From: Piezodorus guildinii
Taxonomy: Eukaryota; Arthropoda; Insecta; Hemiptera; Pentatomidae
Assembly: GCA_023052935.1 (NCBI GenBank)
Contig: CM041293.1
Coordinates: forward strand, 176,939,600 to 177,003,599
Direction: 5' to 3'
Length of the DNA stretch: 64,000 bases
This document shows positions 51,360 to 63,180 of this stretch, piece by piece. The position numbers and the translations under genes were made by a program. Positions within the stretch are counted from its first letter, which is position 1. Every line of letters begins with the position of its first letter. The notes beneath the pieces are model-generated. The model was not told where the DNA came from and made no database searches. It saw nothing but the letters and a program-made list of their open reading frames with translations.

Positions 51360-52330
51360 GTTTTAACACATTCGAGAGTATAAATCAAGGTATCAGACGT
51401 TTGTTCCAACACTTATTCCGGTTTGTATGGGGGTTGCGTATAGACTGAAAACTAAAGATTGGGAAAACATTAGAACAAAGACCTAAGACTTGCGATAGCT
51501 GATCAAAGTTCGAGAATGGGAACTTCCGGAAAATCTCCTGGTGAAGATTCTGGAAGACGAAAATTTGGGAGAACACCATTGATGAAAGGAGCAAACGGAG
51601 GATTACTATCTCAAACGGAAGTAAACTACCAAAATATTTCCCATGTAAAACCCCGTCTCGAAACAAAATGGTTCCACCCGGGCTTTTGGATATAATGATT
51701 TTTCACAAGGCATGGAGGTTCTCGAGCTAAACTTCATATTTTTGTCCAGGATATCGATCCCTAATGCTCCATGCCCCGAAGAGGTTGAAGAAGGGCAGTA
51801 GAAGTGGCCAACCTCATTTAAGTGGGTATCATTGATGTCAAGCACTGATGTTGAATAAGGTTTAGCCGAAAAGCGAGGAAGGGATGTGAATAATAAAAAT
51901 AAATTTAAGTTCAGATATTGTTTTAATTAAGGTTATAAATCTGTTACGACTATAATCAATCATTTCAATTTAATATTATCGATAAAGTAATCATCATGCA
52001 GGTTTAAAGGTGTGAGCTATTCTATAATTGTTTTATTAGCCCGTTTATTTCCTAATTTAACCTTCACGACAATGGAATAGAAAAACACTAAAGAAATAAA
52101 ACTAAAAAAACTAAAAGAGAAACAACTAAAACTGTGACAGATCGGCAGAATTAATGATCCGTTCAATCTGGAATGGCATCGGCTCAGAATTCCCCTTTGC
52201 CAACTTGGGAAGAGCTGCGTTGAAGGAACCTGTAGGTTCGCCATGGCATGCGTCCTCGGCACCTTATCGCACCTCAGGCACTCCGGTCCACGGGGTTACT
52301 TCAACAGGAGTTATGGATTGCCGGTGAGTC
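51360..52330. other. GC-richer low-repeat island, possible exon/promoter region
   Basis: Base composition rises, with several CpGs, relative to flanks. On plus, a frame of about 59 codons (MGTSGKSPGEDSGRRKFGRT...) starts near 51517; minus holds a 79-codon frame (51845-51606). Near 52156-52322 a plus frame (MIRSIWNGIGSEFPFANLGR...) runs into GTGAGT. None is recognised. It could contain a 5' exon of the CRAL-TRIO gene or be old repeat DNA. Confidence 0.25.
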
Positions 52331-52477
52331 CATCATGAAACAAACATTCACTGATTTGTAAGTCGTTTCGCCTCAAAACCTTTTCTTTCGTTTTCTAGTT
52401 ACGCGGTATTTGGTTTATAAGTATCTTGAAACCACAGATCTTGAGGTGGGGTTCTGAAATGGAAATAAAGGTTTGTA

Positions 52478-52722
52478 TTGTTTATCTATTTAACGCCACT
52501 TTATAATGCTGTGGGTAATCGGACAATGCTACAGTGGGAGTCCTAAATTTTACCCAATCCAGGTTTAATTAGTACTATATGTTTACGTCCCCGTCGAAGG
52601 ACGTCATAAATAAGGAATTTTTACTTCCATTAAAAAATTCTAGGGCAACCATGCTGTGTTTAAACCCTTGAACTTGGACATAGGAGGCTTTTATGCTAGC
52701 CACTACCACAGGTGACCCCGCG
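52478..52722 (-). repeat. SINE family 1 copy
   Basis: Plus blocks GGTAATCGGACAATGCTACA, CCAATCCAGGTTTAATTAGT, CGTCCCCGTCGAAGGACGTC and TTTATGCTAGCCACTACCAC; internally deleted. Confidence 0.65.
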
Positions 52723-53503
52723 ATCAGATGCTGAAAGAAGGGTTTCTTGATTGATTAAAAAGATTTATTAAGTTTTTTTCCAAGTCTCCTTCTATGATCG
52801 ATCATTGATTGTTCACGGATTTTGTTACTGTGTTATAATGTTTGCGTATGTCTTTGGCTTTTGATCTGTGCGCAACCCTTTGATTATTCGGATATTGTGT
52901 AGGAACAAATACCCGAGTCCTTTATTTCTTTCGGACATGGTTAAAACTAAAACAATTACTGCGCATATTCTGTTAGAATACTAAGCTGTGTAGCTATTAT
53001 TGAAAAGAATTAAACAAAATAATTCCTGTAATCTTTAGTTTACTTTGGGTTTCTCAAAACAGCACTTAGCATCCGTGGAATGCATCATTGACGAAGTGAA
53101 AACAAATCTTATGTAAATAGCCAAAGTTTGGATAAATGCTTTCTCAATCGAATTATCTTGCTTTAATATCATGTTTTACTAATTCTCATAAACCGTGTAT
53201 TTTTTCCCATTTTTGCAAATACCAGTTTAAAAAACCTCAACGGTAAATAAAGTCGGACCGATAATCTTGGAGAAAACCTGCAAACAGGGCACAGACTTTT
53301 TCCCCTTAGAATTAACAGAAAATAATAAAAAAGAGGTAATTATAATATGACTCCAACTAAAATGGACGAGCACAGCGAGCGGAAATCGACGGCAGTGGCC
53401 TAAGTAAAGTAGTAATAATCCTAATGAATGCGATTATTTACACCTTATTACCTACCCAATATAAGTTGGGGTTATTTGTTTCTAAAATGGAATTTCACTA
53501 TTA

Positions 53504-54365
53504 TTGGGTTGTGTCACATGAAATGTCAGTTTTCAAGGTAAGGGATTTTTATTAAAAATACAATATGAAAACAAGATAATCTTATTCGAAGTATTTACCT
53601 TCTTTTTCTACATTTTTCCCAACGTGACATCAACGTTTTTATCCCCGAACTGAAAAACTCTGAGCTTTGAAGTGAAACCAAATCTGAAAACGCACTTTTC
53701 ACTTGATCATCATTTTCAAAAAGTTTTCTTTTGACGAAGTTGTCTAAATTCCTGAACAGGTGGTAATCTGTTGGAGACAAGTCGGGAGAATATGGTGGAT
53801 GCGGAAGAACTTAGTAGCCCAGTTCTTTCAATTCTTGCACGGTATGTTTTGAAACATGGGGTCTTGCTGTCGCTCTGTGAGATCATGAGGTGCTCATGTA
53901 TCGAGCTTTTTTACTTTCCCGATACACTTTAAATGCCTGGAAACGGTAGATGCACTTGCATTTAGTTGTGCTGAGTATGTTTGAGGACATCGTTGTCTAT
54001 TATGGACGGAGGTCTTCCTCGGGACAAGTTTTGGAAGTCGGTATCCCCAGCAGAAAACCAACGGCGAATGGTCCGTTCATTAACACTCCCTTCCCCAAAG
54101 GCTTGCAAATATTTCTAGCAGCCTCAGCTCCTGAATGGCCGAATTTAAACTCGTACAAAAATCGCGTGTTTCCATGTTCATATTTGGAGGTATGCTAAAA
54201 AGTGGGTCATTGATTGGGAAGCTAATGTTTATAATATAAAGGTAAAGGATTAGTAACTGTTTACTTTAAATATGTAAACATTCGGAAGAAAACAACAGAG
54301 ACCTACAAAATCCTTTATGTATTTCAGAAACTATAAAAACGTAAATTTCATGTGAAACAACCCAA
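53504..54365 (-). mobile_element. mariner family M1, deletion derivative, copy C
   Basis: 862 bp, TA-flanked (53502-53503; 54366-54367), inverted ends TTGGGTTGTGTCACATGAAA. Transposase ends remain: C-terminal SPTDYHLFRNLDNFVKRKLF and the N-terminal region on the other side. The centre is fused so that VPHDLTERQQ-type sequence joins directly to DPMFQNI-type sequence, the same join as in the copy at 63181. It could move only with transposase from elsewhere. Confidence 0.88.
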
Positions 54366-54367
54366 TA

Positions 54368-56540
54368 CAATGCAATTAACGCTGAAACATAAATCCCAAA
54401 AGGAATGAACAATAAGATCGATTTTGATTAATTTATATCAGACTATGATGTGCAGCACAAATGAATTCGAGCATTTAGGTCCTAATTTCTGATTAATCGC
54501 TCCATTTTTATGTTAATACGTTAGGAAATTAAAGAAAGTAATCAGAGAAATAGTTTCTTAGGAAATAGATAAAATCGATTATTTACATTTCAGATATTTG
54601 CATCGCTTACATACATATGATCTCGATAAGGTTTGTTTACAAATGTTTGTAAAGGTTATGTTAACGTTCAATAATGGGCGTGCAATACGTTAATAGTTAT
54701 GTAATATGAAAATAGTGAGACTGGTGAGTGCGATCGCAATGGGATCAATAGATTCATCTAAGACTTGTAAATATGACACATGGTTTGTTTTTTACCGATT
54801 TACATAAATTATTGTTACTTCCATAACTATATAACATATATAATTATTTTCCCGAGATGTTAAAGAAACTTTTTCACTATACGTGGATATAGTACTTATT
54901 GGAAAGAATTAAAAGGGATATAGTACTTTTTGGAAGAATAGAACGCGAGATAAGTTGGTAACAGTCACTATAACCTTCCTGATCCAACATTAGTGATAAC
55001 TAACGTCTTTATGTCGTTAATTACTGAATTATTTATATTTCCTTATTCTCCTTCTGAGAAATATCTTTCTTTGTTGCTTAATTACATTGATTATCTATTA
55101 TTCATAAAGAAAGTGAACATTCAAAGGGCACTTTATCTATTTATGGCACTATAATAAGAAAGTATGTAATTGTGAAGTTTGTTTTGAACTTGTATTTACT
55201 ATTTATGCGAATTTAGCAATTTAACTATATTATTAAGGACATATAAACAATATTTAACCATAGATACTTATAAATAATAACTTTTGAGCTTTTATTTTAC
55301 ATAAAAAAATCGACTACTAAGTTAGATCAGACACGGATTTTCTTCACATATTTAGCAAGTTCGTGGATTGCTAATTTCAACTATTTGCTGCATCAAATAC
55401 CATTATTCTATTAAAATGCGAGTTTCTGAAAAATTTTAAACCACATTTATGTTGCTGCAAGAAGAAATACTATGAAAAAACTCAATTTAATTGACAACCT
55501 AAAAGAACTAAAACAACGCAACTAAGTTGTTTCAAATAGCCTAAAAACTGATTATTAGGTTAAAACCAGTGATCAAAATAATATCGGTGATTCAAGACGT
55601 AATAAATGAACCAATAAAAATGCATAAAATGATGAAAACAATAAATTAATGGTGATATATTACGGGATGAGGTGATACTGCCGTATAGTAGGAAATATAG
55701 TACACCTTTTGGAAGGAAATGAAAGGAAAGGTTTTATCTGTTTACATAGAATATAGTACGTTTTGGAACGAAACATGGATATAGTACCTTTTGGAATGAA
55801 ATAAAATGTGGATTAAGTACCTTTTTTTTAATTTTTAAATACCTTTTTAAAGGATTTTTATGTTTTTTAGATAAAATTTGATGACGGATTTAGATAAAAC
55901 TAAGCCATTAGAATAATTATATGTGAAAATATCAAGTTTGAAAAAAAATGTCCTTTAGTACATTTTGGAAATCTACGTCTCAATTGAAGGGCGACCGGAG
56001 CGCTTTGCGTCTTCCAAGTGAAACCTTTCTAGTAAGGCATCGTCGCCATTCATACTGCTAATTTTGTGAAATGAATTTTTTCTCTTTCGTTTTTAGCAAG
56101 CAAAATGCCACTTAAAGATAAGGAATCCCGGTTAAAACTGATGCATAAAAGCATCTTAGAAAGATATTAAAAATGTGAACAAAAATATTTTGTCAACTCT
56201 TATTAAAAATCCCTAACATATATTTTTTTTCGTGAAAATCGGTTGAGCTGTTCAGAAGGAAACCTTTTTTTTTCTTCCCCCCTCCATAACTTCCCTCCTA
56301 TAAGGATTAAAGAGCTAAAAATTTTCAAAAGATGGTTTCTCATAGGAGTAAATCAATGGTATAAATGCTTTTTCCCATAGTCCATTTTAAGATTTAAAAA
56401 AATTGCGATTTTCCGTCAACGTGTCAAGGGGAGAAGAGGACTTTTAACTCTGTCATTAATCCCTCGACCTCCATATTCTTCAATCATTTAGAATTTTGTT
56501 GTTTAATATTACTTTTTTTTCGAACTAAATATATAAATCC
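54368..56540. other. AT-rich region with dispersed ATATAGTACCTTTTGGAA units
   Basis: Seven loose copies of a ~20-nt unit (near 54885, 54915, 55693, 55749, 55776, 55807, 55951) in otherwise unannotated DNA upstream of the CRAL-TRIO coding start. The repeat shared with 8565 and 18820 lies at 55990-56180. No gene is seen. Confidence 0.45.
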
Positions 56541-56547
56541 TTTCTAG

Positions 56548-56728
56548 TTTCTGAGAGAATTTTATGGTACCCAAATGAAGGCTGCCGCCTCGACAAGGAT
56601 CCATTCAACTGGGAAACTTGAAATCAATAAAATTCACAAAGATGAAATAAAGTTACACCAGAAACAACTGGAATTGTTGAGGAGGAGTTTTAGTTTAGAA
56701 CCGAATACGATTCCAACCAATATTACAG
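56548..56728 (+). CDS. CRAL-TRIO gene, first coding exon
   Basis: Acceptor TTTCTAG ends at 56547. The proposed ATG at 56575 opens MKAAASTRIHSTGKLEINKI, then HKDEIKLHQKQLELLRRSFS. Frame is open from the acceptor, so coding upstream is possible. Donor GTATCT after 56728, phase 1. Confidence 0.7.
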
Positions 56729-59700
56729 GTATCTAATTATTGACATTGATAATAGATTAATGTTAGTTATGGTAGTATTTTGCAATTGGGTTATTATTTT
56801 TAATGTCATTATTATTATTATTTTGGCGCTTTAGAGCGAACTGATATTTGATTATTTGAAACTGCCGATAGGTACCGGCTACTGCAAATCTTGACATATT
56901 GTTCCAACATACAAAATCTACTGCAGTGCATAAAAAAAATTATTTACATTACCATCATCAGCTTATTAGGGCATAGATAATGTGCTTTGGGGCTCCCCTA
57001 AAACATATTTATTTATTTATCATCATTCATCTTCTGCATCCAACCATTCCAATCAAAATGATTCGACTTTATACCTATGCTGATGACAGGTGTGCACTAT
57101 CCTGACTTCCTGCCCTACAGTATCCTTTAATGACACTCCACTAGCCCCTGTTGAACAGATTCGATACCTAGGACTTCACCTTGACAAACGTCTAGCTTGG
57201 AATCCCAGAACAAGACTGAAACGACAAGAAACTGCCCGACGTTTTCGACAACTTCAACACTTACTAGACAAACGCTCCAACCTTCCACTTAATTACGAAA
57301 GACTTATTTATATGACCATCATAAAACTGATATGAACTTACGGAGTAGAGCTATGGGGCTCTACTAAACCATCGAATTCTTCTCGTATCCAATCCTTACA
57401 ATCCAAAATCCTTAACGCTCCTTACTTTGTCACGAATAAGCTCATCCATAAAGACCTTAATGTTCCATATGTTACTGAATTAGCGCGAACCAGGTATCAT
57501 TCATTCCATGAAAAACTCCATTTCCAATCAAATCCACTAGTTTCTATCCTACCATCCTCTTCGATTTCTGATAATCCTCCGAGGCGTCTAAAATAAGATG
57601 GCCCCGAGACATTCTAATTTAGACTATTTTCAGAGTGCTGCCAATGGGCAGTGTCTCTACATGTATTTTATGTCAGTTTACTACGTTCATCACATTTAAT
57701 TGATGTATATAATACAGTTGTAAATATCAATAAATATGTTTTAAAAAAAAAACCTCGAGAAATATTCTCGATACCATTTATAAGAACCTTAAGGTCACGG
57801 TTTCAAACCCGCTGGTGGTCCTAGGATTTTTTAATGGGAGTAAAAGTCCTTAGTTATGCCGTCCTTCGGAGGGGACGTTAAAAGGTGGTCCCGAACCTGT
57901 GCGATGTCAGGTACTCGTAAAAGATCCCTATTCTAATAAAACCTGGATAGACAAAATTTAGGACTCCCACTGTAGAATCGTCCGATTAGCCATAGTAGCA
58001 TAAAGTGACGTTAAATAAATAAACAAACAATAAGAACCTCAATATCCCTGTAGTTAATAACTCAGTCCGAAATAGATAAAAATAGACTATTTTTACTTCT
58101 AACTCTCTGTTTACAAAAGCCCAATTGTAAACAATAAACTATCTTCTGATCAATACTCATCATTTATTGGAATAGATTAAATTTTCTTTCCCTCATCTTC
58201 TTCCTGAAAAAGTCGAGGGAGTTGAAGTTTTCTGAAACCTTTTATGAAGGAACTATAATATCCTAATATCAAAATAAAACCACAGTATATTGGATATAAC
58301 ATAGTGTAATGTATTGAGAATACTGACGGGTGTAAATTCATCATCGGATAACAATTATATTAATTAAATATATATTGATATGCCTTTATAAGCTTAGGGC
58401 GGTAAAAGTTCAAAAGGTGTTTACCTAGCCCCCTAGATTTTCCATCGGTATGGGCACCCAGCGGTACCAGAGACTCCTGGTAGTTTCCCCCAGCGGTGGC
58501 CAACAAGAATATTAAGAGTGGTGAAAAGATAAGAATAAAGCACAGAGGCTATACCACCAACCGGGGCACTTCCCATATCGGCCCACCCGAGGTGACGAGG
58601 ATGAGAGAGAAGATCCAAAGAGTGAGTCTCATTCCAGCCAGCCACGAGAAGAGAACAGCCGAGGTCTATCCTCAAGAGGAAGCGATGTTCGGGTCGTAGA
58701 GCAGCTGGAGGATGAAGCCTAGAAGGGGTGACTAAGATTGATTCCACCTTCGCCAGCCGACTAAGTATTTAAAGGTATATTTCTCTGTTATGTAATATTG
58801 TATGGCAAAGGTAGTAGTGAAAATGTCCCTCAGTATTCTCAATCAAAGTTCTAAGCATAGTTTAATTATGTTGTATACGAGTATGTGTTAAGTTGTTTTA
58901 AATAATAATGTTATTTTGTAAAACATGTCTAATTTAATCTTACCCTGCATGCCACCTATTGGATTGGCAAACAAGATACCTTTGGAAAGGAGATCCAATG
59001 ATATCATTAAATATATTTTATATATAGATTAAATATATAAAATTTAAAGTTAACGCTGCCTTAGAAAAGCAGCCGGTCAAAAACATAGCAATAGATAAAA
59101 TTAAAATGATTTTTGTCCTATAATATTTTCTAAATTTTCTCCAGATTTCCAACTTATCCAATTTTTGAACAGCGTTAATTATGACGTAAATGAAGCTAAA
59201 GAGGTCCTGAAGCTGAGCTACAGGCACAAGAAAGAAAATAATGTGCTCTTTTCGGGAAGGAATCCTCAGGACTCGGATCTTCAACAAGCCTGGAGCGTGT
59301 TGTAAGTCCTTATTTTTCTTATATTACACAAGAAAAACAAAACAACATATCATATAAAAAATACATCGGGGAGGCTCAATCCAGCGTAACCATTCACCCT
59401 GACCCCTACCTTAGCTGCGTCATTTCATTGAGGGATTAGCCATTATAAAATTAATTTTTCTAAAATGTTTATCTTGAACCAACCAAGTGATTTTACGCAT
59501 CCAATGAATGCATAACAAATTACGAAAGCTATCCAGGAACAAAGCGTATTGGGGAGGGACGGTGAGAGGAGTTCGTGTTTGAAGGGGAAGAGACAAAATG
59601 TTACCAACTTCAATTAAGCAAAACAGACTTAATAAAGTCGGCAAAACGAACTTAAAACTTCGGCGCGTATCCGTCAACTGCGCTGCTGTAGTCAACACTT

Positions 59701-61825
59701 CATTTATTCCAAAAAAATCTGTTAGGGGCAACACACGACTTTCACTTACCTCCATTTTTAAAGCCGATTAAATGATTTTCAAGTACAGTGAGAGATAAAA
59801 ACGAGTGAAACCATTAAAGAATTAATTAAATTGAATTTCTATAGAAACATGTGTTTTATTAAAAAATCTATTATATTATTATCTGAAATAATCAGTTAGT
59901 TTTATCTTCTTTTCATCACTCTCTATTAACTTTTAAAAGCTTGTATATAAGATAATATTTTTCCTAAAATCTTTAGCTTTCCAACGATATATCATACATG
60001 TATATTACTGTTCTTATGTTCAAAAACAAAAAAATGCATTAAAAAAATATTTTTTTCTGTTTTCTCCTTTAGTTGGGTATCGAATTCATTCAATTTATAT
60101 ATTTACCTGTTTTTCATCAGTGGTAACAGGATAATATAATTATTTTTATAGAATCAACAAAATTAAATGTACTTTAGAGAAAGAAAATCGGCATTTAAGC
60201 CCTGTCAGACCATTTTAATCCGAATGAAACCTAAATGATATTAAAGCCCATTAAATTTTACATCGATAAAGCGAGTTTAATCAAAATCGTCGGAACCGTT
60301 TTCGAGAAAATCGAAAAAAGGTGAAAAATGCATGGTATAAAGTGGCTCTTCTAGTAAGCTAATTTTGATGAAAAAGGTTTTGTAATGTCTCGGGCCTATA
60401 TTTGTCTTAAATATGAAATTTCATTTTCATAGGACTTACCGTTTTCGCCCGGAGTTACCACACACACACTCAGACCTTTTTGCGGGACTTGGTTATTTGG
60501 ACTCAGGGGACCCTAAAATGTGTATTTCTGTTGAAAACTGGAATTCGATAACTTTCACGATCGCAATACTTTCCCTTACTATATATAGTAAGGGAAAGTA
60601 AAAAACAACATATCATATAAAAAATACATCGGGGAGGCTCAAGCCAGCGTAACCATTCATCCTGACCTCTACTTTAGCTGCTTCATTTCATTGAGGGATT
60701 AGCCATTATAAAACTAATTTTTCTAAAATGTTTAACTTGAACCCAACAAGTGATTTTACGCACCCAATGAATGCATAATTATTTACGAAAGCTATCCAGG
60801 AACAAAGCGAATTGGGGAGGGACGATGAGAGGAAGTTCGTTTTTGGAGGGGAAGAGACAAAATGTTACCAGCTTCAATTATGCCAAACACACTTAATAAA
60901 GTTGGCAAAACGAACTTAAAACTTCGGCGCGCATCCGTCAACTGCGCTGTTGTCAAAACTTCATTCGTTCCAAAAAAATAATACTTCAGAAAAATTCATT
61001 TTTCTATATAAATTGTCTAGTCAATTGAATTTACGATGTAGGCGAACCTTATCCCATTTGATTCCTATGTTTTTAGATATAGTTTTGTAAACATTTGGAT
61101 AGCTGATTCGTTAGATGTAAGATGCATTCCAAGCATGACAGAACCAAAGTTAACCCAAACACCAACTCCCCTTATACATCTGTAATTTTAGAGGTCTTGA
61201 TGGTATTGAGTAAATAAAAGAAATGTGAATTCACATCAGCGAACTTAGTGCCGGTTCGAATCCGTTCGGTCTGGGCATGTAGAAATTAATATCGTTGCAG
61301 CACGAATGGGGATTGCAATCCGGAACAATGGACCCGGATTCGACATCATCAAACGTTTACTAGATCTGGTACTATTATACCGGTTCCGATTACAGCAATT
61401 TTTGGCAACAAATAAAAAAAAAAAGGTGTAGATACTTTAAATTTGGTATTTAGTGTGCATCTGGGGCGATGAGTCGTTCAAATCCAAGTTGTATCACACC
61501 ATCGGTTCAGTTGGTAGGCTATAAATTATCAATAACCACGTAATGTATTTTTATCGAGAGATATGCACGCAGGAATATCTTCAGCCTGCCGCTGGCTACG
61601 GCGCAGAACGAGAAGCTAGTCTACTGCGGCCTGCTCAACCCAGACCCTGCCATCTTCAAGCACCTTCCGGCCATGAAGCTCTTCACCATGGCCGTCGAAG
61701 CCTCCTTGATCACTGAGGGGCTATTTCCGGGATACTTGGTCATCCTGGATGCTATAAACATATCCATACGCCATGTCCCTCTCTCGAGTTTACCTTCCAT
61801 CAAGAAGTTCCTCTACTTTGTACAG
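56575..61825 (+). CDS. CRAL-TRIO domain lipid-binding protein, 5' part
   Basis: Three exons (56575-56728, 59145-59301, 61573-61825) join in phase to about 188 codons and run off toward 64000. An N-terminal Lys/Glu-rich helix is followed by a CRAL-TRIO-N-like helical block (FLNSVNYDVNEAKEVLKLSY RHKKENNVLF) and the beginning of the Sec14-type lobe (AQNEKLVYCGLLNPDPAIF; GLFPGYLVILDA; SLPSIKKFLYFVQ). In insects such proteins (alpha-tocopherol-transfer-protein-like, clavesin-like) bind small hydrophobic ligands such as retinoids, tocopherol or phosphoinositides in the cytosol; the ligand here is unknown. The start ATG is the first in frame after an AG acceptor at 56547, so a 5' UTR exon probably lies upstream. 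The ligand-pocket half is outside the window. Confidence 0.88.
57059..57751 (+). pseudogene. Jockey-type non-LTR retrotransposon, 3' fragment
   Basis: Encodes SFNDTPLAPVEQIRYLGLHL, DKRLAWNPRTRLKRQETARR, LDKRSNLPLNYERLIYMTII KLI*TYGVELWGS (one stop), KILNAPYFVTN. IRYLGLHLDKRLxW and YGxELWGS are jockey-clade landmarks. Ends in a poly-A run. It sits in the first CRAL-TRIO intron. Confidence 0.85.
57792..58032 (+). repeat. SINE family 1 copy, sense orientation
   Basis: Begins at the B-box region (CACGGTTTCAAACCCGCTGG) and ends ACGTTAAATAAATAAACAAA. The direct repeat ATAAGAACCT occurs before 57792 and after the tail near 58030. Confidence 0.75.
58420..58770. other. GC-rich block, probably retroelement-derived
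   Basis: Open frames exist on both strands (plus 58496-58699: IRIKHRGYTTNRGTSHIGPP; minus 58747-58433). Neither is recognised. The sequence downstream (58930-59090) is a repeat shared with 31700-31900, so this may be the body of the same element. Confidence 0.3.
58930..59090. repeat. Repeat shared with 31700-31900
   Basis: ATGCCACCTATTGGATTGGC, GATACCTTTGGAAAGGAGAT and ACGCTGCCTTAGAAAAGCAG align in order with the earlier copy. Confidence 0.45.
59145..59301 (+). CDS. CRAL-TRIO gene, second coding exon (CRAL-TRIO-N)
   Basis: AG at 59143-59144; encodes DFQLIQFLNSVNYDVNEAKE, VLKLSYRHKKENNVLFSGRN and PQDSDLQQAWSV. FLxxxxYDVxxAKxxL is the CRAL-TRIO-N signature. Donor GTAAGT at 59302. Phase 1 in, phase 2 out. 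Confidence 0.9.
59339..59718. repeat. Direct duplication, left copy (~380 bp)
   Basis: Repeats at 60603-60978 with roughly 5% differences (shared: TACATCGGGGAGGCTCAA; GGGATTAGCCATTATAAAA; AACTTAAAACTTCGGCGCG). The two copies directly flank an R880 element. Confidence 0.85.
59719..60600 (+). repeat. R880 repeat, copy 8
   Basis: Complete; begins CTGTTAGGGGCAACACACGA and ends with the perfect palindrome CTTTCCCTTACTATATATAGTAAGGGAAAG. Lies between the two 380-bp direct copies. Confidence 0.78.
60603..60978. repeat. Direct duplication, right copy (~380 bp)
   Basis: See the left copy at 59339-59718. Both end in the same TTCCAAAAAAAT sequence. Confidence 0.85.
61573..61825 (+). CDS. CRAL-TRIO gene, third coding exon (lipid-binding lobe start)
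   Basis: AG at 61571-61572. Encodes NIFSLPLATAQNEKLVYCGL, LNPDPAIFKHLPAMKLFTMA, VEASLITEGLFPGYLVILDA, INISIRHVPLSSLPSIKKFL YFVQ. Donor GTAAAT, phase 0. GC content is well above the flanks, as in the conserved Rbcn-3A exons. Confidence 0.93.
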
Positions 61826-61839
61826 GTAAATACGATACG

Positions 61840-63178
61840 AAAAAGATACAAGGAACAATGACATGTTTTAGTAATGTTCTTCACAGATAAATTGTTATCA
61901 TCAATTAAGAACATCATTTTTATTCTATTAGTACAGGGATGTAACATATTTGTGTCACAGCCATGTTCATTTGTATCCATTTCTCATAATTCTGTATAAG
62001 TTTTCTACCAACCGCCAATGCTTCCTTCTTCACCTTCGAGCTACCAGGTCCCATTCCTTGGAGCACAACCCTACCTTCATTCTTCTTGTAAACATTCCCT
62101 GTTCGGATCTTTGTTTCTCACCCTTTACCTGTTCTGCAATCTTTAAAGATACCGTGGAACGCAGCTCCAGCTTTAATTCAAATTGTACCTAAGGATAATG
62201 ACTCCAGGCAATGTTCATCTTCGTTTCGCACCTCTATTACCGATCTTGTTGTCTCGGTAATATCAGGCAATCCGAATATATCCTATAGAACATAGCTTCG
62301 CTTGCATTTCCAATCGCTTCAAACATTCCCGATCCGGTCTAATATCGATATTCTATTTCTTACTAGTCCAGACAACCGATATCGTTGGATTTCGACATCC
62401 TAGATTTTTTCCAAACCCAGTTTTTGTGTGGTATAGTAAACTACTCGAAGCCAAGGTCCCATTTTAGTCAGCCCTCATGGGTCAGCAGTCATATAGTTCA
62501 AGAATCATCAGAAAGAGAGCTCTGGAGATCACTCCATCTTGTCCGGAAGCCTCCAATCCGGGGGTAATCATAGATCGGCATGAGTATTACCCAAAAAGAG
62601 ATGGCGTGGATTGGATCTACCAAAGAATGCTAGTGTAAGATAGACAAGGAGCTCCTCGCTTTCTACATTTATCAATCTCATGGATCACAGCTTTAGTTAT
62701 AATTACAATTGCTCCAAAGATTCGAAGTTAAAATCTCCATATCGACGTTTCATCAATAAATAACGCCAGACAACCGTCACAGATACTGCTGCGGGTCGTA
62801 GAACCATCAACAGTTCCACCTTCTCTCGCTGGCCTATGTCGACTTTTTGTACTCTCGAATGAATATCTCATAACCATTTTATTACTTTTTTTTTTTTATT
62901 CATCAGTTGAAATACTCAAAGATCAAAGTAATCTTGTTTATTCCTCATTATTCTTGAACGGAGTTTGATAACAGATCTACATCGGTTAACATCATCTTTA
63001 TCGAAGTAATAAATTTTATCTCTGCTTTGAGAATTGAATGCAATTACATTTTAAGTGCTTTACCTGATAAAATTGGCATGATAGTCTTGTAATAGGATTA
63101 TAAAGTATACATAGTCCATTAAGCATACATTACATCAGGAAATATATTTTCATTTTCTTCTTGAAAGAGATAAGTAAG
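61840..63178. other. Intronic sequence after CRAL-TRIO exon 3, partly coding-like
   Basis: 61950-62850 is less AT-rich than a typical intron here. Minus-strand fragments such as IRTGNVYKKNEGRVVLQGMG and SSKVKKEALAVGRKLI read like a degraded protein, but frames break and I recognise no family. No further CRAL-TRIO exon was found. Confidence 0.25.
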
Positions 63179-63180
63179 TA

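Noticed and set aside
59719..60600. R880 plus its 380-bp flanks as an LTR retrotransposon
   Set aside because: Other R880 copies lack such flanks, the interior has no gag/pol sequence, and no primer-binding site was seen.
61621..61803. 60-codon minus frame
   Set aside because: Antisense shadow of the third CRAL-TRIO exon.
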